Source: Flavobacterium sp. JAS
Lineage (GTDB): Bacteria; Bacteroidota; Bacteroidia; Flavobacteriales; Flavobacteriaceae
Assembly: GCF_020991455.1 (NCBI RefSeq)
Contig: NZ_JAJMOX010000003.1
Coordinates: 391,616-455,615 of the forward strand
Direction of reading: 5' to 3'
DNA length: 64,000 bases
Made by a program: the position numbers and the translations under genes. Positions 18,475-26,575 of this stretch are shown piece by piece (within the stretch, counting starts at the first letter, position 1; each line of letters begins with the position of its first letter). A model generated the notes under the pieces. That model had not been told where the DNA came from. It saw only the letters and a list, made by a program, of their open reading frames with translations, and made no database searches.

Positions 18475-19866
18475 ATGAAAAAAACAATTCTTTTAACTGT
18501 TTTGGCCCTAAACGGCTTAACATCTTTTGCACAGTCAAACGATGAGAAAAACATTAAATTATTTTACAAAAAAGCCTTAACCGAAGCAAAATGCTATACT
18601 TGGTTAGAATATTTATCAAACGATATTGGCAGTCGTTTATCAGGATCTGCAAGTGCTGAAGAAGCAGTTCAATACACCAAAAGACAACTAGAAACTCTTG
18701 GACTTGACAAAGTTTATTTACAAGACGTTATGGTTCCTCATTGGGTACGTGGCGAAAAAGAAACAGCTTATATTTTAGATAATAAAACAAAAACTGTTGT
18801 GCCAATTTGTGCTTTAGGAGCATCAGTTGCAACACCTAAAACGGGAATTACTGCTGAGGTAATTGAAGTGCAAAGCATAAAAGAACTGAAAGAATTAGGA
18901 GATAAAGTAAAAGGTAAGATTGTGTTTTACAACAGACCAATGGATCCTGAAAACGTACCTACTTTTATTTCTTATTCAGAAGCTGGAGATCAAAGACGAA
19001 GCGGAGCTCAGGAAGCTGCAAAACTAGGTGCCGTTGGAACAATTGTACGTTCTTTAAGTCTACGATTAGATGATTTCCCGCATACAGGAAATCAAAGTTA
19101 TGGTGATTTGCCAAAAGAGCAATATATTCCGGCAGCAGCAATTAGCACAAATGGAGCAGAATTGTTGAGCAAGCTGTTAAAAAATAATCCAGCATTAAAG
19201 TTCTATTTCAAACAATCTTGCCAAACATTGCCAGATGTATTGTCGCACAACGTAATTGGAGAATTAACAGGAACAGTAACTCCGGAAAACGTTATGGTTG
19301 TTGGAGGTCATTTGGATTCTTGGGATCTTGCCGATGGTTCTCATGACGATGGAGCAGGAGTAGTACAAAGTATGGAAGTAGTTCGTATCCTTAAAAACCT
19401 AAACTATAAGCCTAAAAACACAATTCGTGTTGTATTGTTTATGAATGAAGAAAACGGCGGAAAAGGTGGAGCTAAATATGAAGAAGTTTCGAAAGAAAAG
19501 AAAGAGAATCATATTTTTGCTTTAGAAAGCGATTCAGGCGGATTTACACCAAGAGGATTTTCATTAGAAGCTGATGATGCTAACTTGAAAAAAATACAAG
19601 GATATAAAGACTTTTTTGAGCCTTATTTAATAAATAGTTTCATAAAAGGACATGCAGGTTCAGATATTGAGCATTTAACGTCTAAAACAATCGTTAAAGC
19701 AGGTTTAATGCCAGATTCACAACGTTATTTTGATTACCATCACGCTGCAAACGATAAGTTTGATGCCATAAACAAAAGAGAATTAGAACTTGGAGCAGCA
19801 ACAATGACTTCATTAATCTATTTAGTAGATCAAAACGGAATTGTTCTACCAACAGCGACGAATTAA
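18475..19866 (+). CDS. M28 family zinc metallopeptidase (carboxypeptidase Q-like), exported
   Basis: Secreted or periplasmic zinc exopeptidase of family M28, 463 residues, with a signal peptide ending TSFAQ. A protease-associated (PA) domain occupies about residues 105-245. The metal ligands can be followed: His and Asp in VVGGHLDSWDLADGSHDDGA, the catalytic and metal Glu pair in FMNEENGGKGG, Asp in ESDSGG, and a C-terminal His in FDYHHAAND. The final domain resembles plasma glutamate carboxypeptidase/carboxypeptidase Q. It follows the GH43 gene by 96 bases and is closed by a strong terminator. A peptidase has no obvious part in glucan breakdown, so it may be independent of the PUL. Confidence 0.92.
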   Translation: MKKTILLTVLALNGLTSFAQSNDEKNIKLFYKKALTEAKCYTWLEYLSNDIGSRLSGSASAEEAVQYTKRQLETLGLDKVYLQDVMVPHWVRGEKETAYILDNKTKTVVPICALGASVATPKTGITAEVIEVQSIKELKELGDKVKGKIVFYNRPMDPENVPTFISYSEAGDQRRSGAQEAAKLGAVGTIVRSLSLRLDDFPHTGNQSYGDLPKEQYIPAAAISTNGAELLSKLLKNNPALKFYFKQSCQTLPDVLSHNVIGELTGTVTPENVMVVGGHLDSWDLADGSHDDGAGVVQSMEVVRILKNLNYKPKNTIRVVLFMNEENGGKGGAKYEEVSKEKKENHIFALESDSGGFTPRGFSLEADDANLKKIQGYKDFFEPYLINSFIKGHAGSDIEHLTSKTIVKAGLMPDSQRYFDYHHAANDKFDAINKRELELGAATMTSLIYLVDQNGIVLPTATN

Positions 19867-19884
19867 GTTGTAAAAAGCAGAAAT

Positions 19885-19917
19885 AAAAAAGCGATGAGAT
19901 ACTCATCGCTTTTTTTA
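19885..19917. terminator. Bidirectional terminator between the M28 and YiiX-like genes
   Basis: GCGATGAG (19891-19898) and CTCATCGC (19902-19909) form a stem with a 3-base loop, flanked by A and T runs on both sides. It serves the two convergent genes. Confidence 0.88.
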
Positions 19918-19918
19918 T

Positions 19919-19975
19919 ATAGAAAAATCTGCGTAAACCCGTTTAATCCGCAAAACCAGTGGGCAATTAATAAGT
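19919..19975. repeat. Half copy of the AATCTGCG...GGGC intergenic repeat
   Basis: AATCTGCGTAAACCCGTTTAATCCGC followed by GTGGGC resembles the right arms of the larger palindromes at 20701-20819 and 39541-39615. It directly adjoins the stop codon of the YiiX-like gene. Confidence 0.5.
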
Positions 19976-20650
19976 ATCTATTACAGTTTTCAATAAAGCA
20001 GAATCAACCAAATCAGATGGAGCAACAACTTTCTCGTCAAGCGGAATATCGTTTCCATATCTTTCTTTTATTATTTTCTGAACCCTTTCATCGCTTAAAT
20101 TAAAATCCTTTAATTGCCTAAGTTTTGACAATTCGATACCAGCGCCATTTTTATATATTTTCCAAACCAGTTCCGAACAATAAATTCGAGTATCATCCCA
20201 TTCAAAAAAAGCATCATATTCTTTACCCATAAATTGCTGACTGTAATCTTTCATTTTTTGAAGTGTCTCAGGTTTCAAAACTGTATCTGCATTTTTAAGC
20301 CTTTTTACAACATATTTTTGACCTTTCCCATGTTGAATCCAGTCAGTAAGTAAAGTAAGTTTTACAGGCTGAACAGCTTCAAAAACAAACAAGTTTCCGT
20401 TTATTTTATAGATAATTCCGCAATGCGAAAATTTTGAATTTGTTGCAATTCTAACCGCTTCACACTGCTTAGATTCCGAAGTTTGAAAAATAAGATCACC
20501 ATCCTGAATTTTATCAAGCAAAGTAGTTTCCTGCTTCGTTTTTGTGTGCGAAAACGGATTATTCGGAAAAACCTTCATTGCAACAAACAAAGCACACCCA
20601 AAACTGAGTAAAAAAGTAATTATTGGAAAAAGGTATTTTGGTTTTTTCAT
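19967..20650 (-). CDS. YiiX/YebB-like NlpC/P60-fold cysteine hydrolase
   Basis: A 227-residue protein of the permuted NlpC/P60 (YiiX, peptidase C92) type. One N-terminal hydrophobic segment (about 8-28) anchors or exports it. The likely catalytic His is in NSKFSHCGIIY (about residue 78) and the Cys is in DDTRIYCSELVWKIY (about 165), the order expected for the permuted family. Such proteins act on amide or ester bonds in lipids or peptidoglycan, but the substrate of this branch is unknown. It is monocistronic, convergent with the M28 gene. Confidence 0.8.
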   Translation of the reverse strand: MKKPKYLFPIITFLLSFGCALFVAMKVFPNNPFSHTKTKQETTLLDKIQDGDLIFQTSESKQCEAVRIATNSKFSHCGIIYKINGNLFVFEAVQPVKLTLLTDWIQHGKGQKYVVKRLKNADTVLKPETLQKMKDYSQQFMGKEYDAFFEWDDTRIYCSELVWKIYKNGAGIELSKLRQLKDFNLSDERVQKIIKERYGNDIPLDEKVVAPSDLVDSALLKTVIDTY

Positions 20651-20700
20651 GTTTTAATTTAATATAAAAGATGTTATGTTTTCATTGTAGAGCTAAAAAA

Positions 20701-20819
20701 GCCCACAGATTCAACGGATTAAATAGATTTACACGATATCCGTTAAAAACAAAATGTGCACACTCTTTATGAAAATTAAAAATCTGCGAAGACCAGCTTA
20801 ATCAGTTGAATCCATGGGC
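20701..20819. repeat. Imperfect 22-bp inverted repeat, CACAGATT family
   Basis: The left arm (20701-20722, GCCCACAGATTCAACGGATT...) and right arm (20798-20819, ...GTTGAATCCATGGGC) match at 19 of 22 positions. The interior also contains AATCTGCG. It lies in the 253-bp gap between the outer membrane protein and YiiX-like genes. Confidence 0.7.
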
Positions 20820-20903
20820 AAAATAATTAAATCTCAGCAAATAAATGGCAAAAAAAATAGTTACCAAAATGATAACTATTTTTTAAATATGTTTTATGAA
20901 ATA

Positions 20904-21809
20904 TTAGATTCTAAAGATTCCACCAACAGCGATAATTCTTTGTAAAAAGAAGAAATCTTGTGAAGCTTTATCGTCGCTGCTTGTTGTAGTTCTGATATCC
21001 TGCATATTAATGTAACCACCTTTTAGCTCACCTTGCAAATAAAAGTATTTGAAGAAAGTAAAGTTGATCCCAGCTTTAGCAGATAAACCATAACCAGAAA
21101 TGTGAAAATCATCATGACGTTCCATTCCTAATAAAGTTGTATTTGTTTTTGGGTATAAAACTCCAACTCCTACACCTTCAGTTAAGTTAATCTGAACTTT
21201 ATCGATATTTGGCAAACCAAACAATTTCGAAATATCGTCATGTCTGGAAACCTCAGTATTAATATAGTTCAAACCATCTGTATGTTCGTACATTAAAAAA
21301 GCAGGGCCATTTGGATTAGTAACACCTTTATCATAACCACCTTCTATAGCACCATTTAGAGACATATCTACAGGAGTGTTATTATATACTCCGTTGTAAA
21401 CAGATCCAGCTTGATCAGCAGGTAAATTAATATTACCTGTAACATTAGTCGTTTGATTCTGAGTCATCACATATTTCATGTGATCCCAACCAATAGAAAC
21501 GCTGTAATGATCGCTAAAGAAATACCCCATTCTAAAATTAGTTTGCGGAATCGTCATGTTTGCTGGATTTACATAATCAATATGATATCCTTTTGGTTTA
21601 TCATGAGCTTTCATATCAGCAACCGTAAAGTTGTAATCTTTCCCTCTAAAATTTACATCAGATTTAGTATAACTATCTCTGTTACCTCCCCAGGAAATAA
21701 AGAATTTTCCTTTATTGTGAGCGGTGTATTTTTGTACTGCGATTTCTTCCTGAGCAAAAGTGTTTAAAGAAACACACATCAGGAAGAAAAATAAAATTTT
21801 TGTTTTCAA
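20904..21809 (-). CDS. Outer membrane beta-barrel protein of unknown function
   Basis: A 301-residue exported protein with a signal peptide ending NTFAQ and alternating beta-strand character throughout, e.g. GKFFISWGGNRDSY, NFRMGYFFSDHYSVSIGWDH and the final FLQRIIAVGGIFRI. The last strand ends in an aromatic-rich segment as in outer membrane barrels. It starts 17 bases after the kdsA stop, so the two are probably co-transcribed. Function is not recognisable. The link to kdsA (lipopolysaccharide Kdo synthesis) is positional only. Confidence 0.75.
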   Translation of the reverse strand: MKTKILFFFLMCVSLNTFAQEEIAVQKYTAHNKGKFFISWGGNRDSYTKSDVNFRGKDYNFTVADMKAHDKPKGYHIDYVNPANMTIPQTNFRMGYFFSDHYSVSIGWDHMKYVMTQNQTTNVTGNINLPADQAGSVYNGVYNNTPVDMSLNGAIEGGYDKGVTNPNGPAFLMYEHTDGLNYINTEVSRHDDISKLFGLPNIDKVQINLTEGVGVGVLYPKTNTTLLGMERHDDFHISGYGLSAKAGINFTFFKYFYLQGELKGGYINMQDIRTTTSSDDKASQDFFFLQRIIAVGGIFRI

Positions 21810-21826
21810 TGAACTAGTATTAAAAA

Positions 21827-22645
21827 TTAAAATGAGTTAACTGTTTTTCTGATAGCAACCAACTTCGTCATTAAACCTTCAAAATAGTCTAAATGAAGCA
21901 TATTAGCACCATCGCTTTTTGCATTAGCAGGGTCAAAATGAGTTTCGATAAAAATACCGTCAACCCCAACAGCAATACCCGCTTTGGCAACAGTTTCGAT
22001 CATATCAGGTCTTCCGCCTGTAACACCAGCAGTTTGATTAGGTTGTTGCAACGAGTGCGTTACATCAAGAACCGTAGAAGCATATTGCTGCATAGTAGGA
22101 ATTCCTCTAAAATCAACAATCATGTCCTGGTAACCAAACATAGTACCACGATCAGTAACCATAACATTCTCATTATGACAATCCAAAACTTTTTGAACAG
22201 CGTGTTTCATGCTTTCAGGACTCATAAATTGTCCTTTTTTCAAATTCACCACTTTTCCAGTATTTGCAGCCGCCACAACAAGGTCAGTCTGACGAACTAA
22301 GAAAGCAGGAATTTGCAATACATCAACGTATTGAGCAGCCATATCAGCATCTTCATTAGTATGAATATCTGTTACAGTTGGAACGTGAAAAGTTTCAGAA
22401 ACTTTTCTTAAAATTTTTAATGCTTTTTCGTCACCAATTCCAGAAAAACTATCAATTCTAGAACGGTTGGCTTTTTTAAACGATCCTTTAAATACGTAAG
22501 GAATCTGAAGTTTGTCGGTAATACCAACTAATTTTTCAGCAATTCTGAGAGCCATTTCTTCACCTTCAATGGCGCAAGGTCCCGCCAATAAAAAGAAATT
22601 CCCACTATCAGTATGCTTAATTTGTGGAATATGTTGTATGTTCAT
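21827..22645 (-). CDS. kdsA: 3-deoxy-8-phosphooctulonate synthase (KDO-8-P synthase)
   Basis: KdsA condenses phosphoenolpyruvate with arabinose 5-phosphate to make Kdo 8-phosphate for the lipopolysaccharide inner core. The 272-residue length is standard. Clear signatures are FLLAGPCAIEGEEMA, the PEP-binding KGSFKKANRSR, GTMFGYQDMIVDFRG, DVTHSLQQPN and GIFIETHFDPANAKSDG. The ATG at 22645 is supported by a TACCTTTG promoter box 20 bases upstream. An outer membrane protein gene follows 17 bases downstream. Confidence 0.97.
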   Translation of the reverse strand: MNIQHIPQIKHTDSGNFFLLAGPCAIEGEEMALRIAEKLVGITDKLQIPYVFKGSFKKANRSRIDSFSGIGDEKALKILRKVSETFHVPTVTDIHTNEDADMAAQYVDVLQIPAFLVRQTDLVVAAANTGKVVNLKKGQFMSPESMKHAVQKVLDCHNENVMVTDRGTMFGYQDMIVDFRGIPTMQQYASTVLDVTHSLQQPNQTAGVTGGRPDMIETVAKAGIAVGVDGIFIETHFDPANAKSDGANMLHLDYFEGLMTKLVAIRKTVNSF

Positions 22646-22665
22646 AATATGATTTTTTGACAGTG

Positions 22666-22673
22666 CAAAGGTA
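22666..22673 (-). promoter_or_regulatory. -7 promoter element (TACCTTTG) of kdsA
   Basis: On the minus strand TACCTTTG matches TAnnTTTG exactly and ends 20 bases before the kdsA ATG. No clear -33 TTG is at the normal distance. Confidence 0.6.
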
Positions 22674-22710
22674 GTTATGATTTATGAATAGCAGATTAAG
22701 ATTTAAGTTT

Positions 22711-22861
22711 TTTTTAAGAAGCTATTCCCGCTATCCGCTGCAATCTTTTTCTCTAAACCCTTTTTTTTCTTGGCCTTTGCAGGAGCTTCCTCCGGTCGCT
22801 CTGCAAAACCCAGAAAAAATAGGCTTTCTCAAAAAAGGATTTCCGCTACTATCAGGGCTAG
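22711..22861 (-). repeat. ~150-bp structured intergenic element upstream of kdsA
   Basis: Read on the minus strand, the element begins TAGCCCTGATAGTAGCGGAA and ends near GCGGATAGCGGGAATAGC. It contains an internal stem between TTTGCAGGAGC (around 22776-22786) and GCTCTGCAAA (around 22798-22807). This layout resembles a recurrent intergenic element I recall from flavobacterial genomes, possibly a repeat or a structured RNA. It fills most of the 328-bp gap, and a 60-residue plus-strand reading frame inside it has no coding character. Confidence 0.55.
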
Positions 22862-22973
22862 AACCGTAGTGGAATTATAGTTCTTTTAAGAAATATAGTG
22901 GGTATTATTTCCGTAATTAAAATTTGAAATGTGGAATAATATTTTATGCACCCTGAGTCTTAGCTAAGAATTA

Positions 22974-23606
22974 TTAATCGTTCTCGATTTTCTTACTCAA
23001 TAAAATTGTTTTAATAACACTATGCAAAATATTTGTATTCCAGTCCTTTAAGTAGCTATATCCACAATTGATATTTATTGCGTCATCTTTAGAATAAATG
23101 GCAAAATATGTCACATAACTTTTAAATCTAACTTTCTCCCAAGGGATAAATTCACTTTTAGACTTCAAAGATGCATTACTCAGGATATTTAAACCGTCTT
23201 TAGTAAATGTTACTTTTCCAATTTTAAATTCTTCTCCTAATTCTTGTCTCTGAATATAATTTGTTGCTATATCTTTAAAATACAAATCCCATAGTGAAGC
23301 CAGAATTTCATTGCAAAGTTTATGATATTCATTTTTCCTTCTGCCAAAATAAGTTTTGAAATTGATCTTCATAACCTGATTATCATGATTACGAATTGAT
23401 ATCACATATTCATGGCCAAAAACAAATTTATACTGCATCCAATTTACACCAAAATGATATTCAGCAATTTCGTCTTTTTGAAAAGTTATAAAAGAATCAT
23501 TTTTTAAATCCTTACTGTCAAATTTTATTTCGTTTTGATTTAATATTAATTTTCTGGGGTAGTTATCCGTAATTCCTCTTTGAATGATAAACTCTTTGTG
23601 ACTCAT
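22974..23606 (-). CDS. Hypothetical cytoplasmic protein
   Basis: A 210-residue protein without signal peptide or membrane helix. It is rich in beta-strand and aromatic residues (VNWMQYKFVFGHEYVISI, IPWEKVRFKSYVTYFAIYSK). The two halves look alike in outline: a strand-rich region ending in an acidic/aromatic helix. This is loosely reminiscent of bacterial PH-like folds, but I do not recognise the family. It leads a tight minus-strand trio with the small membrane protein and the lipoprotein upstream (gaps of 21 and 23 bases), so the three are probably one operon. Confidence 0.65.
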   Translation of the reverse strand: MSHKEFIIQRGITDNYPRKLILNQNEIKFDSKDLKNDSFITFQKDEIAEYHFGVNWMQYKFVFGHEYVISIRNHDNQVMKINFKTYFGRRKNEYHKLCNEILASLWDLYFKDIATNYIQRQELGEEFKIGKVTFTKDGLNILSNASLKSKSEFIPWEKVRFKSYVTYFAIYSKDDAININCGYSYLKDWNTNILHSVIKTILLSKKIEND

Positions 23607-23627
23607 TTTATGTGTTTAAAGTAATTA

Positions 23628-23939
23628 TTATTCGTAAGATCTTTTTATAAAGTACTGTACAATTATAACAATCACAAGTATTATTGTAAAAAGGAAAGAA
23701 AACGCAAATATCCCTATTAGGCCCATTCCACATCTGTATGGTTGACCTTGAAGCTGCTCTTGAAAGTTATTTGAAGCAATTAAAAATGCCAAAATTGTTA
23801 ATGCAATTTGTAAAATTATGCTGATCATAGAAATAGTTCCAAATCCCAAAGTAATAGATTCAGCAATTGCTTTTCGACCAAATATAATCTGAAAGAGTAA
23901 GGGTAAAATGATTAAAATTAAAGGGGATATTCCGAACAT
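23628..23939 (-). CDS. Small three-helix membrane protein, unknown
   Basis: A 103-residue hydrophobic protein with three predicted membrane segments (about 4-22, 34-58 and 72-95), a short polar loop QEQLQGQPYRCG and a basic C-terminus IKRSYE. It lies between the lipoprotein gene (23 bases upstream) and the 210-residue cytoplasmic protein gene (21 bases downstream). No family recognised. Confidence 0.6.
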   Translation of the reverse strand: MFGISPLILIILPLLFQIIFGRKAIAESITLGFGTISMISIILQIALTILAFLIASNNFQEQLQGQPYRCGMGLIGIFAFSFLFTIILVIVIIVQYFIKRSYE

Positions 23940-23962
23940 TGATTGTTGTATTTTCTATTTTA

Positions 23963-24415
23963 TTAATCCTTCTTCAAACTCAATCCCATCGGAACCATCA
24001 AAATACCCTTTTCATAAATATTCAAATAAAGAGTAATAGGTTTCTTTTGACCTTCCCATCTTAATTCATAAACATTTAAAAAGCCAGCGCCCATATTACT
24101 TCTTTTAGTCGGGAAAGGACAGCAAGTTTCTAATCGTTTATAAGTTATTTTTTCGCCATTTGGTCCGGCAAGAGCGTTTAAAAAACGAGTTTCATTCAAA
24201 GCTTCGTCAGTTGTATTTCTATAAAAAATATTAACTGGGTAATCAGGATCATAACCATATTTCTTGTCCTTACTAAAAAGTGTAATGGCAAAAGTATTGT
24301 CTCTTTTCAAAATTAAATCGGGAGCATTATCGTCTACGTTTTTCAAAGTAGATTTTGTACTCACACAAGAAACTGTAGTAAGAAGCAAAACGATAAAAAG
24401 GGCTATTTTTTTCAT
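23963..24415 (-). CDS. Small lipoprotein, unknown
   Basis: A 150-residue lipoprotein with a clean lipobox (LLTTVSC, Cys about residue 17). The mature part is strand-rich, with a Cys-Cys pair in LETCCPFPTK and aromatic stretches such as VNIFYRNTTDEALN and VYELRWEGQKKPITLYLN. I recall that similar flavobacterial proteins are sometimes labelled as Kdo-8-P aldolase, which has no support here. It heads a three-gene minus-strand cluster. Function unknown. Confidence 0.65.
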   Translation of the reverse strand: MKKIALFIVLLLTTVSCVSTKSTLKNVDDNAPDLILKRDNTFAITLFSKDKKYGYDPDYPVNIFYRNTTDEALNETRFLNALAGPNGEKITYKRLETCCPFPTKRSNMGAGFLNVYELRWEGQKKPITLYLNIYEKGILMVPMGLSLKKD

Positions 24416-24460
24416 GGCTTATGGTAATTGGTAGTACAAATATAAAAGTAAAATGTTTTT

Positions 24461-24610
24461 TGCCACAGATTATGGGATTAAAAAGATTTCAATCTAATCT
24501 GTTTAAATCTGCAATTTCACATTACTTCATTCCTGAAATATATATTTATCCTTTTATCACAATAAAAGGGATAAAAAACATCTGCTAAATCTGCAGAATC
24601 TGCGTGCAAA
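24461..24610. repeat. CACAGATT/AATCTGCG intergenic repeat pair
   Basis: The left part GCCACAGATTATGGGATTAA (from 24462) and the right part ATCTGCTAAATCTGCAGAATCTGCGTGC (ending about 24607) are opposing arms of the same repeat family as at 20701 and 26960. They flank about 90 bp of AT-rich sequence in the gap downstream of the YhhN-like gene. Confidence 0.55.
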
Positions 24611-24616
24611 AAAAAA

Positions 24617-25294
24617 CTATTCTACCTTTTTCGGATTCAGTTTTAATATACCAACTACAATCAGATATTGTGCCACAAGATACGTCAGCATAATAAAAAA
24701 GGAACTTTTCTCAATTGGCTTATAAAATTTGTTTACGGCCAAAATACTATCTGAAAGAACAAAAACAATCGCGCCCAGAAAAACATATAAATTTCCCGGT
24801 TTTTTCCAAATTAAAAAACCATTAAAAGCAAACAAAAGCATGATCGAAATTACAGAAGCATATACCGTTACCGGAATTTTTAAATCGCCTAAAGTGGGCA
24901 ATAAAACTGAAAGCATTCCTATTAAATAACAAGCAATTAAGATACTTCCAATTCCAAAAAGAAACGTATTTCTCTTGATTTCGCCTTTAATTTGTTTGTT
25001 AAAAAGGATGCAATAGGTAATGTGTGAGATAAGAAAAGCGACTAATCCGAGGATAAAATAGATTTCGGCAATATCAGTAAAGAGTAAAATTACATCGCCG
25101 ATCCATGAAAATAATAAGGCAATTAAAAGTGTATTTTTTGAGGGAAATTTTCGATAGAAATAAACCCCAAAACTTAATAACGGAATTAAAAGAGGTTTTA
25201 GAAACAGATTTAAGCTTTCATATCCTAAAAATATAACAAGCAGATAGATAACACTAAATGTAATAAAGATTTTAAAAAATGTTGAGTTTCTCAT
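24617..25294 (-). CDS. YhhN/TMEM86-family lysoplasmalogenase-like membrane protein
   Basis: A 225-residue integral membrane protein with about eight helices, matching the length and pattern of the YhhN (TMEM86) family. Recognisable family motifs are SWIGDVILLFT (acidic residue in helix 3) and FVLSDSILAVNKFYKP (conserved SD in helix 7). Characterised members hydrolyse the vinyl-ether bond of lysoplasmalogens. Its ATG lies inside the end of the upstream alkylglycerol-monooxygenase-like gene (23-base overlap), implying coupled translation and a shared lipid pathway. Confidence 0.85.
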   Translation of the reverse strand: MRNSTFFKIFITFSVIYLLVIFLGYESLNLFLKPLLIPLLSFGVYFYRKFPSKNTLLIALLFSWIGDVILLFTDIAEIYFILGLVAFLISHITYCILFNKQIKGEIKRNTFLFGIGSILIACYLIGMLSVLLPTLGDLKIPVTVYASVISIMLLFAFNGFLIWKKPGNLYVFLGAIVFVLSDSILAVNKFYKPIEKSSFFIMLTYLVAQYLIVVGILKLNPKKVE

Positions 25295-26573
25295 AGGTGG
25301 TTAGTGAGTTTGGGGGTTGATTTTGGGATGTTTTAAAGTCAATTTTTACAAAGTAAATCGTGGTTATAAATGATAAACTTAAATAAGTCAGAATAATATA
25401 ATTTCCAATTGATAAGACATTGTTTAAGCCAAACCAATCGCCGTAATAAGATATAATCGCAATTGCAACCGTTAAACGCAAACCTTCCCAAAAAATGGCA
25501 TATTTGCTTTTATCCATCAATTCAGTATAACTGTAAATTGTCAATAGAATAAAAAATCCGTAAATAAAGATATTTGGTAAGCCAATTTTGGCAATATTAT
25601 CAAAGAGATAACTCACAAACAAAAGTGTAATTAAAACCTGTGTAACAGACCAATAAATAAGTTTTTGAGAATTTTGGGTGCCATATTTATCAAAGTCAAA
25701 AACATTTTCGATTTTGTGTACAGGATATTTCTCTTCAAAGTTTTCAGGACGCCAGCCAGTTGGTTTAAACCAAATCGTGAGTTTGTCTTTCCAATTTTCT
25801 GCTCTCCATGCGTCTTGAATTAATAAACCTAAATGTTGAAAATTAATACGGATTGGGTTCCAGGTTTGTGCTGGTCTTGTGATTCCAAAAACAGGCGGAA
25901 CGTTGTCTAATTCTGCTTGAAAAGTGCCAAAAAGTTTGTCCCAAAAAATAAATATCTGCGAATGATTTTTATCTAAATATTCAGGATTTATGGCGTGATG
26001 TACACGATGATGAGAAGGAGTAACCAAAATATGCTCCAAAACTCCCATTTTTTTAATGTGTTTAGTATGGTACCAAAATTGCAAAAATAAATGCAGTGGC
26101 AAAGTGATGGCAATTACTGTTGCCGGAACGCCAAGAATTGCCGCAGGAATCAATAAAAAAGTAAACAGATTGACTAAACTTGCAATAGGTTGTCGCAAAG
26201 CACAAGCCAGATTAAATTCTTCGCTGCTGTGGTGAATGGCATGTTTATTCCAGAGAAAATTGATTTGATGTGCCAGTCTGTGGCTCCAATATCCATAAAA
26301 ATCGATCACAAAAAATGCGATACAATAGGAGAGAATATTGGCTTCGAGATGGTAGATTGCCAATTTAGAAACCAGCCATTCATAAGATATAAAAGTCAGA
26401 CTTAGACCCAAAACATCTTTTACAGAATTGGTAATTCCTGAACTAATGCTCGACACACTGTCTATCAAAGGTGCAGTGTCGTCTTTTTTATAAATGCCGT
26501 AGGCCTTTTCGATTACAATCAGGACTAAAAAAATTGGCATGGCGATAATTAATATCTTTCCGTATTCTTCCAT
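25272..26573 (-). CDS. Fatty-acid-hydroxylase superfamily membrane oxygenase, alkylglycerol monooxygenase-like
   Basis: An integral membrane di-iron oxygenase of the sterol desaturase/fatty acid hydroxylase superfamily, 433 residues. The histidine clusters that bind iron are intact: SHRLAHQ, HAIHHSSEE and HHRVHHAINPEYLDKNH. An extra C-terminal block of membrane segments (about 310-420) resembles alkylglycerol monooxygenase (AGMO/TMEM195), which cleaves alkyl ether lipids. The ATG at 26573 directly follows a hairpin whose loop holds a TATATTTG promoter box. The gene overlaps the downstream YhhN-like gene. A sterol substrate is unlikely in this organism; an ether-lipid role is inferred. Confidence 0.8.
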   Translation of the reverse strand: MEEYGKILIIAMPIFLVLIVIEKAYGIYKKDDTAPLIDSVSSISSGITNSVKDVLGLSLTFISYEWLVSKLAIYHLEANILSYCIAFFVIDFYGYWSHRLAHQINFLWNKHAIHHSSEEFNLACALRQPIASLVNLFTFLLIPAAILGVPATVIAITLPLHLFLQFWYHTKHIKKMGVLEHILVTPSHHRVHHAINPEYLDKNHSQIFIFWDKLFGTFQAELDNVPPVFGITRPAQTWNPIRINFQHLGLLIQDAWRAENWKDKLTIWFKPTGWRPENFEEKYPVHKIENVFDFDKYGTQNSQKLIYWSVTQVLITLLFVSYLFDNIAKIGLPNIFIYGFFILLTIYSYTELMDKSKYAIFWEGLRLTVAIAIISYYGDWFGLNNVLSIGNYIILTYLSLSFITTIYFVKIDFKTSQNQPPNSLTTYEKLNIF

Positions 26574-26575
26574 AA

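Noticed and set aside
22684..22869. Plus-strand 61-codon frame upstream of kdsA
   Set aside because: It lies within the structured intergenic element; its product is low-complexity and has no start signal.
23963..24415. Annotation as a Kdo-8-phosphate aldolase
   Set aside because: The real KdsA is at 21827-22645 with full motifs. The lipoprotein shows no aldolase signature.
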